Below are positions 24,011 through 36,700 of a stretch of 47,335 bases of DNA, piece after piece. Source of the DNA: Phycisphaerales bacterium. Its GTDB lineage: Bacteria; Planctomycetota; Phycisphaerae; Phycisphaerales; SM1A02. Under the pieces are notes generated by a model. It was given only the letters and a program-made list of their open reading frames with translations, searched no databases and had not been told where the DNA came from. The position numbers and the translations under genes were made by a program. The stretch lies in NCBI GenBank assembly GCA_028823105.1, contig JAPKCC010000011.1:1-47335 (forward strand), written 5' to 3'. Position 1 is the first letter of the stretch. Each line of letters opens with the position of its first letter.

Positions 24011-26356
24011 TCATTCGACCACGGTCGGTCCAGGCGGAAGGTTTCGCCTCCACCAACGAAGCATTGATCGCCGGAGGTGCAGACTGGTCCCCGCACCTTC
24101 GTGAATGCCGTGACTTCGGTTCGGATAGGCCAACTGATCGAACTGCTTTCCGTGCTTGACGAGTTCGTTCACCATCGCTTCGAAGTTCTGGTAGTGGCAG
24201 TTGTCGTCGCCAGTCCCGTAGACCAGCAGAACCGGATCTTCCAAGCCCGCGGCGTGGTGAATCGGCGAGCCCGCTCGATAACCTTCGGGATTCGCCTGCG
24301 GCGTGTTCATGAATCGCTCTTGGTAGATCGTGTCGTAGTAACGCTGGTCGGCGACGAACGCCACGGCGATGCCCGCCGAATAGATCTCCGGATAACGGAA
24401 CAGCGCGTTCAACGTCATCGAGCCGCCACCCGACCATCCCCAGATTCCGATTCGTTCGGTATCGATCCACGGGTGCGCTGCGATCAATCCGAGGACCGCC
24501 TCCGCCTGATCTGACGCGGCCAGCACTCCGATCTCGCCATAGACGCTCTTGCGCCACGCCCGCCCCTTCGGCGCCGGCGTTCCCCGGTTATCGATGCTTG
24601 CCACCACGTATCCCTCCTGCGCGAGCAGGCGATGCCACAACTGGCTTGCTGATCCCCAACTGTCGTTGACGGTGGTTCCCGCTGGCTCCCCATAGACATG
24701 CATCAGCAACGGCCACTTTCCGGCCTCCGGGTCGAAGTCGGGCGGAAACATCATCCATCCGTCGACGACCACGCCATCCGGAAGCTCGAGCTGAAAAAAC
24801 TCCTCGCGTACCGGTGGGAGTTCGTCGATGCGTGCGGCGAGTGACTCGTTCCGCACGGTTGAAAATCGATCGACCGGCTCATGACTCGGAAGCCGCACCA
24901 GCTCGACCTGAGGAACCTGCGACTTCGAAGACCAACGATGAATGGCGAACCGCCCGTCATCAGAGATCTGGTAATCGTGCGAACCTGGTTGATCCGACGG
25001 CGTGACCCGGACCGGTTCTCCGCCGGAAAGAGACTGGCGATAGAGATACCGCTGGGTCGCGTTCTCCGGCGATGCCAGGAACCAGAGCGCGTCGTTCTTC
25101 GGATCGACTTTCAAGACTGAAATGACGTCCTGCGCCGTCGAGGTCAGACAACGTGGTGCGACACCGTCACGATCGATGATCCAGACCTGGCGCCAACCCC
25201 CCCGTTCACTGACCCAAGTGAAGGCTCGCCCCTGGTCATCGAGCCAGACCACGTCGTCGCAGACGTCCGCCCACGCCGGATCATGATCACGAAAAACCGG
25301 CGAGGGGCTCCACCCCGACGGATCGACGTCGAGCACACTCACCGTGTCCTGCCGACGGTTCACCTGTTGGATCAGCAGGTGCCCGTCCGGCGTCCATTCC
25401 ATGCGAGCCACGTAATCGTCGCGGAGATCCCCGGGGAGTTCCACCCAGCGGACCGGACTGTTCCCGGTGATCGCGCCCGGGGAACCGTCTTCTGAGTTGG
25501 CCGGCCCTCTGGCCAGCTCGATCACGCCGACTCGGCACTTTGGATTGGTGGTGCCTGCCTTTGGATAATGGATCCACTTGAGTTCGGGATAGAGGCCCGA
25601 GGTGAGATCGACGAGCGGAAACTGCTCGACGCCTTCGTCGTCGATCTGCCAGAACGCGATGCGATCGCCATCGGGGCTCCAACGAAAGCCGTCCCGCAGC
25701 GACCACTCCTCCTCGTACACCCAGTCGAAGGTGCCGTTGATGAGCGTCGCCGAACCATCGGTGGTCAACGCCACGGGCGCTCCGTTTGGAAGATTCTGCC
25801 GATAGAGATCGTTCTGGTGAACGAAGGCGATCGCGTCTCCATCGGGAGAGAACTTCGCGAACTGCAGCCACGTCTCTTCGAGATCTCCGCCCATCTTCCG
25901 CAAGGTGCCAGCGGAGAGATCGACTACCCAGTAATCGCCCCGACTATGACGCCGCCACACCCGACGGGTGTTCGTGAAGACCAGAAGCTTCTCGCCATCG
26001 GCGGACCACTGGTAGTCGGCCACCGAGAGGGCTCGCTCTGAACCATCCGGCGTCAGCCTCGCAGCCGGAACCAGCACCGTTCGTTCGCCCGTCTCCGGCT
26101 CGTACCTCGCCAGAATCGGCTGGCCGTCGTCATCACGTTCCAGGGCCGTATAGCCGCCGTCTTCGAGCCAGCGAACCGGCCCAAACCCTTGGGCCGAGAA
26201 TTCGCCGGAGCCATAAATCCGATCAATGGTGAGCGGTTCATCGCCATCCGGCACGGACGCCCATGCCTGACATGCGAAAAACAAAGGCAGCAACATCGCC
26301 AGGACCAGCCCGAGCGTCGAAATCTGTGAACCACGTCGCGAGGAGAAATTCATCAT
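24011..26356 (-). CDS. Secreted dipeptidyl peptidase IV-type serine peptidase (S9B)
   Basis: Prolyl-type dipeptidyl peptidase, 781 residues from ATG 26356 (a second ATG is adjacent at 26353). It has an N-terminal signal peptide (LGLVLAMLLPLFFACQAWA). The beta-propeller domain holds the double-Glu segment DWVYEEEW, which binds the substrate N-terminus in this family. The C-terminal alpha/beta hydrolase has the nucleophile Ser642 in GWSGGG, Asp717/718 in GTGDDNCHYQN and His749 in NRSHGIHEG. The usual S9B nucleophile motif is GWSYGG; here Tyr is replaced by Gly. It is expected in the periplasm or outside the cell, removing X-Pro or X-Ala dipeptides. It lies between clpB and the repeat protein, with 79 and 233 bp gaps. 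Confidence 0.9.
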   Translation of the reverse strand: MMNFSSRRGSQISTLGLVLAMLLPLFFACQAWASVPDGDEPLTIDRIYGSGEFSAQGFGPVRWLEDGGYTALERDDDGQPILARYEPETGERTVLVPAARLTPDGSERALSVADYQWSADGEKLLVFTNTRRVWRRHSRGDYWVVDLSAGTLRKMGGDLEETWLQFAKFSPDGDAIAFVHQNDLYRQNLPNGAPVALTTDGSATLINGTFDWVYEEEWSLRDGFRWSPDGDRIAFWQIDDEGVEQFPLVDLTSGLYPELKWIHYPKAGTTNPKCRVGVIELARGPANSEDGSPGAITGNSPVRWVELPGDLRDDYVARMEWTPDGHLLIQQVNRRQDTVSVLDVDPSGWSPSPVFRDHDPAWADVCDDVVWLDDQGRAFTWVSERGGWRQVWIIDRDGVAPRCLTSTAQDVISVLKVDPKNDALWFLASPENATQRYLYRQSLSGGEPVRVTPSDQPGSHDYQISDDGRFAIHRWSSKSQVPQVELVRLPSHEPVDRFSTVRNESLAARIDELPPVREEFFQLELPDGVVVDGWMMFPPDFDPEAGKWPLLMHVYGEPAGTTVNDSWGSASQLWHRLLAQEGYVVASIDNRGTPAPKGRAWRKSVYGEIGVLAASDQAEAVLGLIAAHPWIDTERIGIWGWSGGGSMTLNALFRYPEIYSAGIAVAFVADQRYYDTIYQERFMNTPQANPEGYRAGSPIHHAAGLEDPVLLVYGTGDDNCHYQNFEAMVNELVKHGKQFDQLAYPNRSHGIHEGAGTSLHLRRSMLRWWRRNLPPGPTVVE

Positions 26357-26435
26357 GGCCACCAGCGTACCGGCTGCATGCGCCATGGATATCAACCTGC
26401 CGCCTCAAAGAGACAACCGTGAGGTGGCCGGAGAC

Positions 26436-29087
<2,652 letters not shown>

Positions 29088-29270
29088 GTCGTTGACTCCA
29101 TTCCCGGCATCGCGATTCCGGATCGCAGGATGCCGATGCAACCTTATGAGCCGCAAGCCCCGTGCCGTTTCAGCGACGGAGCCGGCCGTTTCTTCGGTTC
29201 GTCAGGGCTGTTCTTAAAGCAAGGACAGTGGTTTGTCCTGCCGAAGGGGCAGCCCGGAAGATCTCGCCCG

Positions 29271-30221
29271 TCAACGCGACGTGACGACGGATTCGACTGG
29301 AAAATCAGGAGGAAGAACCTCGGGACGATCATTGAGCCAACTCACCAACCAACGAAACGCGTCCACCAGCCGCGGGCCGGGCCGATTGAACATGGCGTTG
29401 CCGTCGACCATGACCACGGCGTTGGGATCACCACCTGCCACCGCCGGCAGCGCGTTCCACCAGTCCGCAGCCTGCAGGGCCGGAAGATCGCGGCGAATCG
29501 CGGCCAGGTCGTAACCACAGGGGCAGATGATCACCCGCTCGGGTTGCGCCGCCACGATGTCCTCCGGCGTCACTTGCCGACTCTTCGACCCCACGGTGTT
29601 GAGCGAATGGGTTCCGCCCGCCTCTTCGATGAGCCCCGGCGTCCAGTGGCCGCCGACGAATGGTGGATCCGTCCATTCGAGGAAGAGAGTCTCGGGACCG
29701 GGGATGTACTGGTTCACGAAGTCGACCGCGGACCAGTAGCCGTCACGCGCCCGGACCACCGCGACTTCCGACTCCTGCTCCAGGTCGACCGCGGCTCCCA
29801 CCTTCAGGAAATCGTCGAAGACGTCCATCAACGTCTTCGGATCGAGGCTCACGATCGCAGGTGGATCGTCCATTCCGGCGGCGATCGATCGAACGGTCGC
29901 CAGATCGATCGAGCAGACATCGCAGAGATCCTGAGTGAGGATGACGTCGGGCTTCAGCGAAACGAGCAGATCGGCGTCGAGGTGATACAGGCTTGCCGAC
30001 GCGGAGGCTTCACCATCCCCACCATTCAATGCCGCCCTGACCTCGGCATCGATCTCGGCGCTCGAAGTCGCCGTAGTGCGGGCGGCGGTGAGCACCGGAA
30101 GATCGCCGATCGAGCGGGGAAAGTCGCATTCATGGCTTCGGCCGACGAGGAGCGATTCCCCGCCGACGGCACACAGGACTTCGGTCGCGGAGGGAAGCAG
30201 GCTGATCACTCGAGGAGGCAT
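29271..30221 (-). CDS. BtuF-like cobalamin/metal-chelate binding protein without signal peptide
   Basis: Class III periplasmic-binding-protein fold of 316 residues, closest by eye to BtuF-type proteins: RVISLLPSATEVLCAVG at the start, LVGRSHECDFP, LLVSLKPDVILTQDLCDVC and GHWTPGLIEEAGG. These are the conserved blocks of BtuF-type cobalamin-binding proteins. It starts directly at MPPRVISLLPS with no signal peptide, so as read it would stay in the cytoplasm. That would suit a salvage or sensing role more than periplasmic capture, but a mis-set start cannot be fully excluded. No BtuC/BtuD gene and no obvious cobalamin riboswitch are next to it. Confidence 0.75.
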   Translation of the reverse strand: MPPRVISLLPSATEVLCAVGGESLLVGRSHECDFPRSIGDLPVLTAARTTATSSAEIDAEVRAALNGGDGEASASASLYHLDADLLVSLKPDVILTQDLCDVCSIDLATVRSIAAGMDDPPAIVSLDPKTLMDVFDDFLKVGAAVDLEQESEVAVVRARDGYWSAVDFVNQYIPGPETLFLEWTDPPFVGGHWTPGLIEEAGGTHSLNTVGSKSRQVTPEDIVAAQPERVIICPCGYDLAAIRRDLPALQAADWWNALPAVAGGDPNAVVMVDGNAMFNRPGPRLVDAFRWLVSWLNDRPEVLPPDFPVESVVTSR

Positions 30222-30348
30222 CGGTGCATGGTACGAGCCGCGAACGAGGACGCCGGCGGTTCTCTGGAAAAAGACCCGACGACGCGATCGCCCGGAGGAG
30301 CGTCGCCATCCCGCGGGCTCCCGCCTCGCTCACGAAACAACTGAAGAG

Positions 30349-32106
30349 TCAGGAATCAACGGACGCGGAATCCAGCCCCGTCCCGAGTTCGACGGCGTAC
30401 CGCAGACGCAACGGCGACTCCTTCGTGATGGTCATCGCCCCCGAGGTTCCACCCCCTTCGAACGCGCGTCGACCGAACGGGTTGGCCGCGAGCAATCCGT
30501 ACTTCCGGGCATGCCACCAGGTCGGATGGCGGGGATTGCCCCCCGCATCGGTCATCCGAACCCGCACCAGACGTCCATCGACCGGCCCCTCGGCGACGAT
30601 CGACTTCGATCGCCGGCCCCAGCAGTCACCATCGAGCATCCCCTCTGCATTCTCAAGTCGCCCGAGGGCCTGCGGCCCATCGACTCGGAGCGTCGGCGCC
30701 AGCCTCAGGGCGAATGCCCCTTCCTTCGTGTCGCCGAGGATCATCGTTTCGGCGACCGGCTTCAATTCGATGTCCACATCGATTCGTCGCCTTGACGGCG
30801 TGGCGGCGAATCGCATGGTTCTCGACTCCACCGCGACACGACGGCCACCAGCCATCCAGTCGGCGTCGAACCGAAGGCTGCTTCCCTCGACCACGGCGTT
30901 CCGGACCACCACCCGGCAGTTCTCGTCATGCCAGAAATCGTGACCGTCCACGTCACCGTGAGCGAACCAGAGGCCGCGATGATGCGGATGATCGTCCGAC
31001 TCCCCTGCACGACGCTCGAAGGGAAACGCCCTGACCGCGAGTCTTCCACCCGGAGCGTTCAGCGGGAAGACGACCGGAGTTCGGTCCCCGCTTCCCAACC
31101 GGACGGTGCCGAAGAGTTCGTCGCCTGCCCGAACGTCGAATTGACGAGGCGCCCGTCGCCGAGCCGCGATCACCACTGGCACGGGCGCATCACCCACCAC
31201 GACCGTGGCCCGCCGGGACATCTCATCCATCACCGCGCGTTGGTTCGCCAATGCCGGCACCCGATGACGGGGCGGCGAAGAGTGCGCCTCGAGCAGGACC
31301 ATTCCCGCGTAACGGTCCCGCACCAGCAACTCGATCAAGTCCACGTAGGGATACCGCTCGTCACCAAGCTCCCTGACGTGGAGCGTTCCACCGAAGTACG
31401 GGCGGAGCCGCTGGTAGTTCCGTTGCAATCCCTCGCCTCGCAGGTCGCGGGCGTTCGAATTCCAGCAGACCCGCACCGAGGGATGATCCGCGATCTCGAC
31501 GATTCGCCGGATGTGCCCGGGGTCCGCACACTGCCCATGAACCTCCAGCCGGAGTTCCTGCCCGAGATCCGCGGCCATGGGAGCGAGTTCCGCGAGGCTT
31601 CTGCCGATCTGCCTGATCGTCGTCGCCTGATCGACGCCACGATGAAACGAATCGGGCTTGACCTTCACACCTGACCCGCCGACCGACGAGGAGAGCTCGA
31701 GAAAATCTCTCGTGGACCGCTTCGCCGCTGCGAGACGAGCCGGATCGGGCGAATCAAAACGTTCATCGCTTCCGATTCCGACCATCGCCACCGGCGAGTC
31801 GGCGAATCGCTTCCGAATCTCCCGGCGTGCATCGGCGCTCAGATCGCGTTCCACGCCATGCCGATGAGTGGTTCGCAATTCGACGCCTTCGAGTCCGCTG
31901 GCCTCGCAGGCGACGAGAAGCTCCTGAAGCGAGAGATCCCTTCCCCAGAGATAGGTGACCATTCCGAAGGTCAATGCCCGTGGCGTCGCCGTGATCGTGC
32001 CGGCGACCGCCCGGGCGGCCGCGGCGATCCCGGCCGGCCCCGCCACGAGCATTCCCGCCGATGCCGCCAGAAACTCGCGTCGATTCCGTTCCGGAATGTT
32101 CGACAT
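30349..32106 (-). CDS. Tat-exported TIM-barrel sugar isomerase/epimerase fused to a DUF6807 (PmoA) domain
   Basis: Protein of 585 residues. A Tat signal (NRREFLAAS) is followed by a xylose-isomerase-like TIM barrel (about 50-300: ALTFGMVTYLWG, LEGVELRTTHRHGV, ELRLEVHGQCADP, VRVCWNSNARDL). A C-terminal DUF6807 domain (about 320-580) carries its signature DDHPHHRGLWFAHGDVDGHDFW at about 368-388 plus TWWHARKYGLLAANPFG. These two domains are usually separate proteins in planctomycetes. ATG 32106 is chosen for GGAG 7 nt upstream. It sits 38 bp downstream of the Tat-exported oxidoreductase gene, suggesting a periplasmic sugar-modification pair. The substrate is unknown. Confidence 0.8.
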   Translation of the reverse strand: MSNIPERNRREFLAASAGMLVAGPAGIAAAARAVAGTITATPRALTFGMVTYLWGRDLSLQELLVACEASGLEGVELRTTHRHGVERDLSADARREIRKRFADSPVAMVGIGSDERFDSPDPARLAAAKRSTRDFLELSSSVGGSGVKVKPDSFHRGVDQATTIRQIGRSLAELAPMAADLGQELRLEVHGQCADPGHIRRIVEIADHPSVRVCWNSNARDLRGEGLQRNYQRLRPYFGGTLHVRELGDERYPYVDLIELLVRDRYAGMVLLEAHSSPPRHRVPALANQRAVMDEMSRRATVVVGDAPVPVVIAARRRAPRQFDVRAGDELFGTVRLGSGDRTPVVFPLNAPGGRLAVRAFPFERRAGESDDHPHHRGLWFAHGDVDGHDFWHDENCRVVVRNAVVEGSSLRFDADWMAGGRRVAVESRTMRFAATPSRRRIDVDIELKPVAETMILGDTKEGAFALRLAPTLRVDGPQALGRLENAEGMLDGDCWGRRSKSIVAEGPVDGRLVRVRMTDAGGNPRHPTWWHARKYGLLAANPFGRRAFEGGGTSGAMTITKESPLRLRYAVELGTGLDSASVDS

Positions 32107-32144
32107 GCGTCGCTCCACCATCATCACCTCGAGGGCGATCGAAT

Positions 32145-33656
32145 TCAGAAGGAATAGGGCTCGCGACAGTTGCGGAAGAGCATCGCGGTCGCTTCAGGAT
32201 CACCGACGATCGCCTCTCCCGAGGCCTCGACTTGAATCGGCCGGCCCAGCACCACCGGCGTGGCCGACAGATCGACGGCATTGGCCCTCAGGTGCGAACT
32301 CATTCGACTCCATGCGTCCGTCGCGATCGGGTCGCCGGCCCAGGCCGCGTCGATCTCCGATGGCGTCGCGGCGTCACCGAGCTGATGAGAGAGGATTCCC
32401 AGATGACAAAACGCCGACGAGAGATGCCCTTCGACGATGGGCGCGGCCAGGATCTCCTGATCGTCGGCCCGCACCGCTTCGACGAAGTTCGCGAAGTGGT
32501 CGCCGCCACCCTTCCACTCCCGCTGCTTCTTTCCATCTGCATCGATGAAATCGGCCCAGGAGTACGAGTTGGAGATTCGAACCATGCCGTTCTCGCCATG
32601 GACGATATTGCCGATGGACTGGCCTTCGTAGCGGTCCATCTCCCACTTTGCGGACTGCGACGCCTTGTCCTTGGGCAGACCGCGAACTTCGAAGACCAGC
32701 GGCGCTTCTCCGCAATCGAAGATCGCCACCTGCGTGTTCGGAGAGTCGCCGGCATCCTCGTAGCCGAAGCGGCCCCCGACCGACGACACCGCCTTCGGCA
32801 TCTCCCCTTGATCCAACGCCCAACGGGCGATGTCCATCTGGTGGATGCCCTGGTTTCCAAGGTCACCGTTGCCGGTCGCCAGATTCCAATGCCAGTCGTA
32901 GTGGAGCTGCCGACGGTCCAGTGGCAGATAGGCCACCGGTCCGAGCCAACGGTCGTAATCGACCGACGACGGGACGAACTTCGGCCCGGTACTGGCTCCG
33001 ATCGATCTACGCGGCTTGTAGCAAAGCCCGCGAGAGCAGTGCACTTTCCCGAGTCCACCGGAATGCACGAAGTCGATCGCGGAACGGACGCTCGACGCCG
33101 AGCGACCCTGGGTGCCGCTTGCGCAGATGCGGCCACTCCGCTTCGCGGCGTCGACGATCCGCTGCCCCTCTTCGACCACGTGGGAGACGGGCTTCTCGCA
33201 GTAGACGTGCTTCCCGGCATCGAGGGCCCAGCAGGCGAGCATCGAATGGGTGTGATTCGGCGTGGCGATGGAGATCACGTCGATGTCATCTCGGTCGAGC
33301 AGCGTGCGAACATCACCCGTGGTCTCGACTTCGAAGGCCGGGCGGTTCTTTCCGCCGGCGGCGCATTCCGCCGCCCGTCTCTTCAGAACCTCCGAATCGA
33401 CGTCGCAGAGCGCGACGACACGGACGCCCGGCAGCCGGGCGAACCCCATGGTGTGATTCCACCCTCGACCGCGAAGCCCGACCACGGCGACTCGCAGGTC
33501 GTCCGAAGACGCCGAAGCCGGAATCGCCTTCGACTCCGGTTCCGGCGGACCACTCTGCACGGCTGCCGCACTTCGAGATGGAAGGATCGCTCCGGCGGCT
33601 CCCACCGCGGAGGCGGCGATGAACTCGCGTCGACTCGGTATGGAAGGCTTCTTCAT
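32145..33656 (-). CDS. Tat-exported Gfo/Idh/MocA-family oxidoreductase
   Basis: NAD(P)-dependent oxidoreductase of 503 residues. A Tat signal (SRREFIAASAVGAAGAIL) is followed by a Rossmann domain with VAVVGLRGRGWNH, VVALCDVD, DVISIATPNHTHS and the family motif YCEKPVS (about 153-160). The C-terminal domain carries GNQGIHQMDIARWAL, matching the His/Asp catalytic segment of the family, then DYDRWLGP-type and HFANFVEAV patterns common in planctomycete homologues. ATG 33656 is preceded by GGGG. With the downstream TIM-barrel protein it forms a two-gene unit. The carbohydrate substrate cannot be told from sequence. Confidence 0.9.
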   Translation of the reverse strand: MKKPSIPSRREFIAASAVGAAGAILPSRSAAAVQSGPPEPESKAIPASASSDDLRVAVVGLRGRGWNHTMGFARLPGVRVVALCDVDSEVLKRRAAECAAGGKNRPAFEVETTGDVRTLLDRDDIDVISIATPNHTHSMLACWALDAGKHVYCEKPVSHVVEEGQRIVDAAKRSGRICASGTQGRSASSVRSAIDFVHSGGLGKVHCSRGLCYKPRRSIGASTGPKFVPSSVDYDRWLGPVAYLPLDRRQLHYDWHWNLATGNGDLGNQGIHQMDIARWALDQGEMPKAVSSVGGRFGYEDAGDSPNTQVAIFDCGEAPLVFEVRGLPKDKASQSAKWEMDRYEGQSIGNIVHGENGMVRISNSYSWADFIDADGKKQREWKGGGDHFANFVEAVRADDQEILAAPIVEGHLSSAFCHLGILSHQLGDAATPSEIDAAWAGDPIATDAWSRMSSHLRANAVDLSATPVVLGRPIQVEASGEAIVGDPEATAMLFRNCREPYSF

Positions 33657-33719
33657 TCCCCGACGGTACCGAAACGGGACCGGCCCGCAAGCGCCGAATC
33701 ACGAATCATGCCGAATACC

Positions 33720-33741
33720 ATCACCCTTCAAGCGGGGTGAT
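33720..33741 (-). terminator. Possible terminator hairpin at the end of the efflux operon
   Basis: ATCACCC-TTCAAGCG-GGGTGAT forms a 7-bp stem that includes the stop codon of the RND pump gene. No T tract follows, so it is at best an atypical terminator separating the efflux operon from the oxidoreductase gene. Confidence 0.35.
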
Positions 33742-36700
33742 CAAAGAGGATCCTTGGCCGACTTGGCGTCCGGCGGCAAATCGTCTCCCCGCACCCCGAA
33801 GATCCGCTCACGCGTGAATTCGACCATGATGTAGATCACCGGAACGATCAGGAGACTCAGGAAGGTGGATGCGATCATGCCGCCGAAGACCGTCGTACCG
33901 ATCGAATGCCTCGCATTTGCACCGGGCCCCGTCGCGATCACCAGCGGAACGACCCCGAGAATGAAGGCGAAGGCGGTCATCAGAATCGGTCGGAGCCGGA
34001 GTCGGACCGCCTCCATCGCCGCCTCGACGATTCCCCATCCATCTTCGCGCAGCGTCTTCGCGAATTCCACGATCAGAATCGCGTTCTTCGCCGCCAGTCC
34101 CACGAGCATCAGCAGCCCGATCTGGCCGTAGACGTCCAAAGGCAGCCCACGGATATCCAGTGCGATCAGCGCTCCGAGCACGGCCAGCGGAACCGAGAGC
34201 AGGATGACGAAGGGCATCGCCCAGCTCTCATAGAGTGCCGCCAGCACGAGGAAGATGGTGATCAAGGAGAGGCCGAAGATCATCGGCGCGATGCTCCCAA
34301 CCTTCATCTGCTGATAGACCGTTCCGGTCCATTGGTATCCCCAACCCTTCGGCGCCAGAACTTCTTCGGCAACCTTCGTCATCGCGATCACGGCTTCGCC
34401 GCCCGATTTACCCTTCGCTGGACCGCCGATGACCTGGGCAGATTCAAAGAGGTTGTAATGAGGAATATTCATCGGACCCGCCTGCTGTTCGAGTTTTACG
34501 AACTGCGAAAGCGGAATCTGGTCGCCCTGCTTGTTGGCCACACGAAGTTGCAGAATGTCATCGAAGGTCATTCGATCGGCGCCTTCGGCCTGCAGATTGA
34601 CCTGATACACCTGATTGAATTGATTCCAATTGTTGACGTAGTAGCCACCGAGATGAACCTGAAGCGTCTGGAACACGTCGCCCATGGAGAGGCCGAGCCG
34701 AGTCGCTTCGACACGATCAATGTCGAGATTGACCTGCGGCACATCGGTCTTGAAGTCACAAAGCAGTTTGCCGATCTCCGGCATTGATTCGGCTTTCTCG
34801 ATGAACTCCAACGTCGCGGCGAGCAGCGCGTCGGACCCCTTGTCGAGTTGGTCGAGGATCTCGAACTGGAAGCCCCCGGTCGAACCGAGCCCCGGGATCG
34901 CCGGCGGATTGATCGGAATACAGGTGGCACCCTCGATCACCGCAAGGTTCATGCGTGAGGCCTTGATGATTTCGAAGGCCCCCTCACTCGACGCGGTTCG
35001 GTCCGCGAAGGGATCGAGAATCGCGAAGACCACTCCAGCGGCTGAGTCGGAATAGGTATCCAGGAAGTTGTAGCCAGCGACCGTGTTGACGTACTGAACA
35101 CCCGGGGTATTCGACAGGATGGTCGCCGCCTCCGCACACGCTTCTTCGGTGCGTTCGAGCGACGATCCACTGGGAAGTGCCACGAATACGAAGAACCATC
35201 CCTGGTCCTCCGCGGGCACGAATCCCCCTGGCGTCTCCTTGAAACGATTGAACGTCAGCATGATCAGAAGTGCGAAAGCGATCAGGACCGCCCACCACAA
35301 CTTTCGCCCCAGCATGCCGACGAACCGGCTAAATCCACTGGAGATCGAATCAAACGAGTCATTGAAGATTCGGAACGGCTTGATCCGATCCTCGCGGGGG
35401 GTATGGCGAAGCAGCACCCCAGAGAGCGCGGGGCTCAGACTCAGCGAGTTAAACGCCGACAACCCGACAGAGAAAGCGATGGTCAACGCAAACTGGTTGT
35501 ACAACTGCCCGGCAATGCCCGGCATGAACGCGGTCGGCACGAAGACCGCCAGCAGAACCGCCGTGGTCGCGACAATTGGCGGGGTGACTTCTTTCATCGC
35601 CGCGATCGCGGCCTCTCGACGCCCAAGCCCCTTCTCTAACTGCCGCTCCACATTCTCTACGACAACGATGGCGTCATCGACGACCAATCCCACGGCAAGC
35701 ACCAGACCGAGCAGCGTCAAGGTGTTGATGGAAAAGCCGAAGGCGGCGAGCACGGCAAAGGTGGCCACGAGCGAGACCGGAATCGCGATGATCGGAATGA
35801 TCGTCGTTCGCCAGCTTTGAAGAAAGACAAAGACGACAATGACCACGAGACCAATGGCTTCGAGCAGCGTGACCACGAGCTCCGACATGCTGTCCTTGAC
35901 GAAGTCGGTGCTGTCGTAGGTGATCAATGCCTTGACGCCGTCGGGGAATCTCCCCTTTTTCTCCATCTCGTCAATCAACCCTTGGATCTGGTTGCTGAGC
36001 TGGATGGCGTTGGCCCCGGAACGCTGAAAGATTCCGAGCAGGGCCGTTGGCTGGTTCTGGTACGTCGTCGACGTCGCGTATGACTCGGCACCCAGTTCGA
36101 CCCGGCCGATGTCCTTGACCTGAATAACCGCACCGTCACGAACTGCAATCACGATGTCGTTGAAGTCCTCGGCCTCCTTCAACTGGCCCTGCGTCGTCAA
36201 CTGGTAGGTGAACGCCATTGACTCCGGAATCGGGGGTGCCCCGACCTGGCCAGCCGCGACATCGATATTCTGTGACTTGACCGCGTTGACCACGTCATTG
36301 GGCGTGATCCCAATCGAAGCCATCTTGTCCGGGTCGAGCCAGATACGAATCGAATACTCGAGCAGTCCAAAGTTGGTGACCTGTCCAGCACCCGGCAAAC
36401 GATTCAGCGCATCGACCATGTTGATCTGCGCCCAGTTCCCAAGGAAGGAACTGTCGTAGCCTCCCGTGGTGTCGTACAAAGTCAGCAGACAGGTGATGTC
36501 CGACTCGGCTTTGTTGATCGCGACGCCGGAGCGCTGCGTGACGTCCGGCAACTGACCAATGGCGGTCTGCACCTTGTTCTGAATATCCACCGCGGCAATA
36601 TCGACGTCGTACCCGACCTCGAACGTCACGGTGATCGAACTCGCGCCATTCGACGTCGAGTTACTGGCGATGTAAATCATGCCCTCGACACCATTGATCT

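Noticed and set aside
29088-29270. CIRCE or sigma-32 heat-shock element upstream of clpB
   Set aside because: No inverted TTAGCACTC-type repeat and no convincing heat-shock promoter was found; only a weak 5-bp hairpin is present.
30222-30348. Cobalamin riboswitch upstream of the BtuF-like gene
   Set aside because: The gap is 127 bp with no recognisable B12-box pattern.
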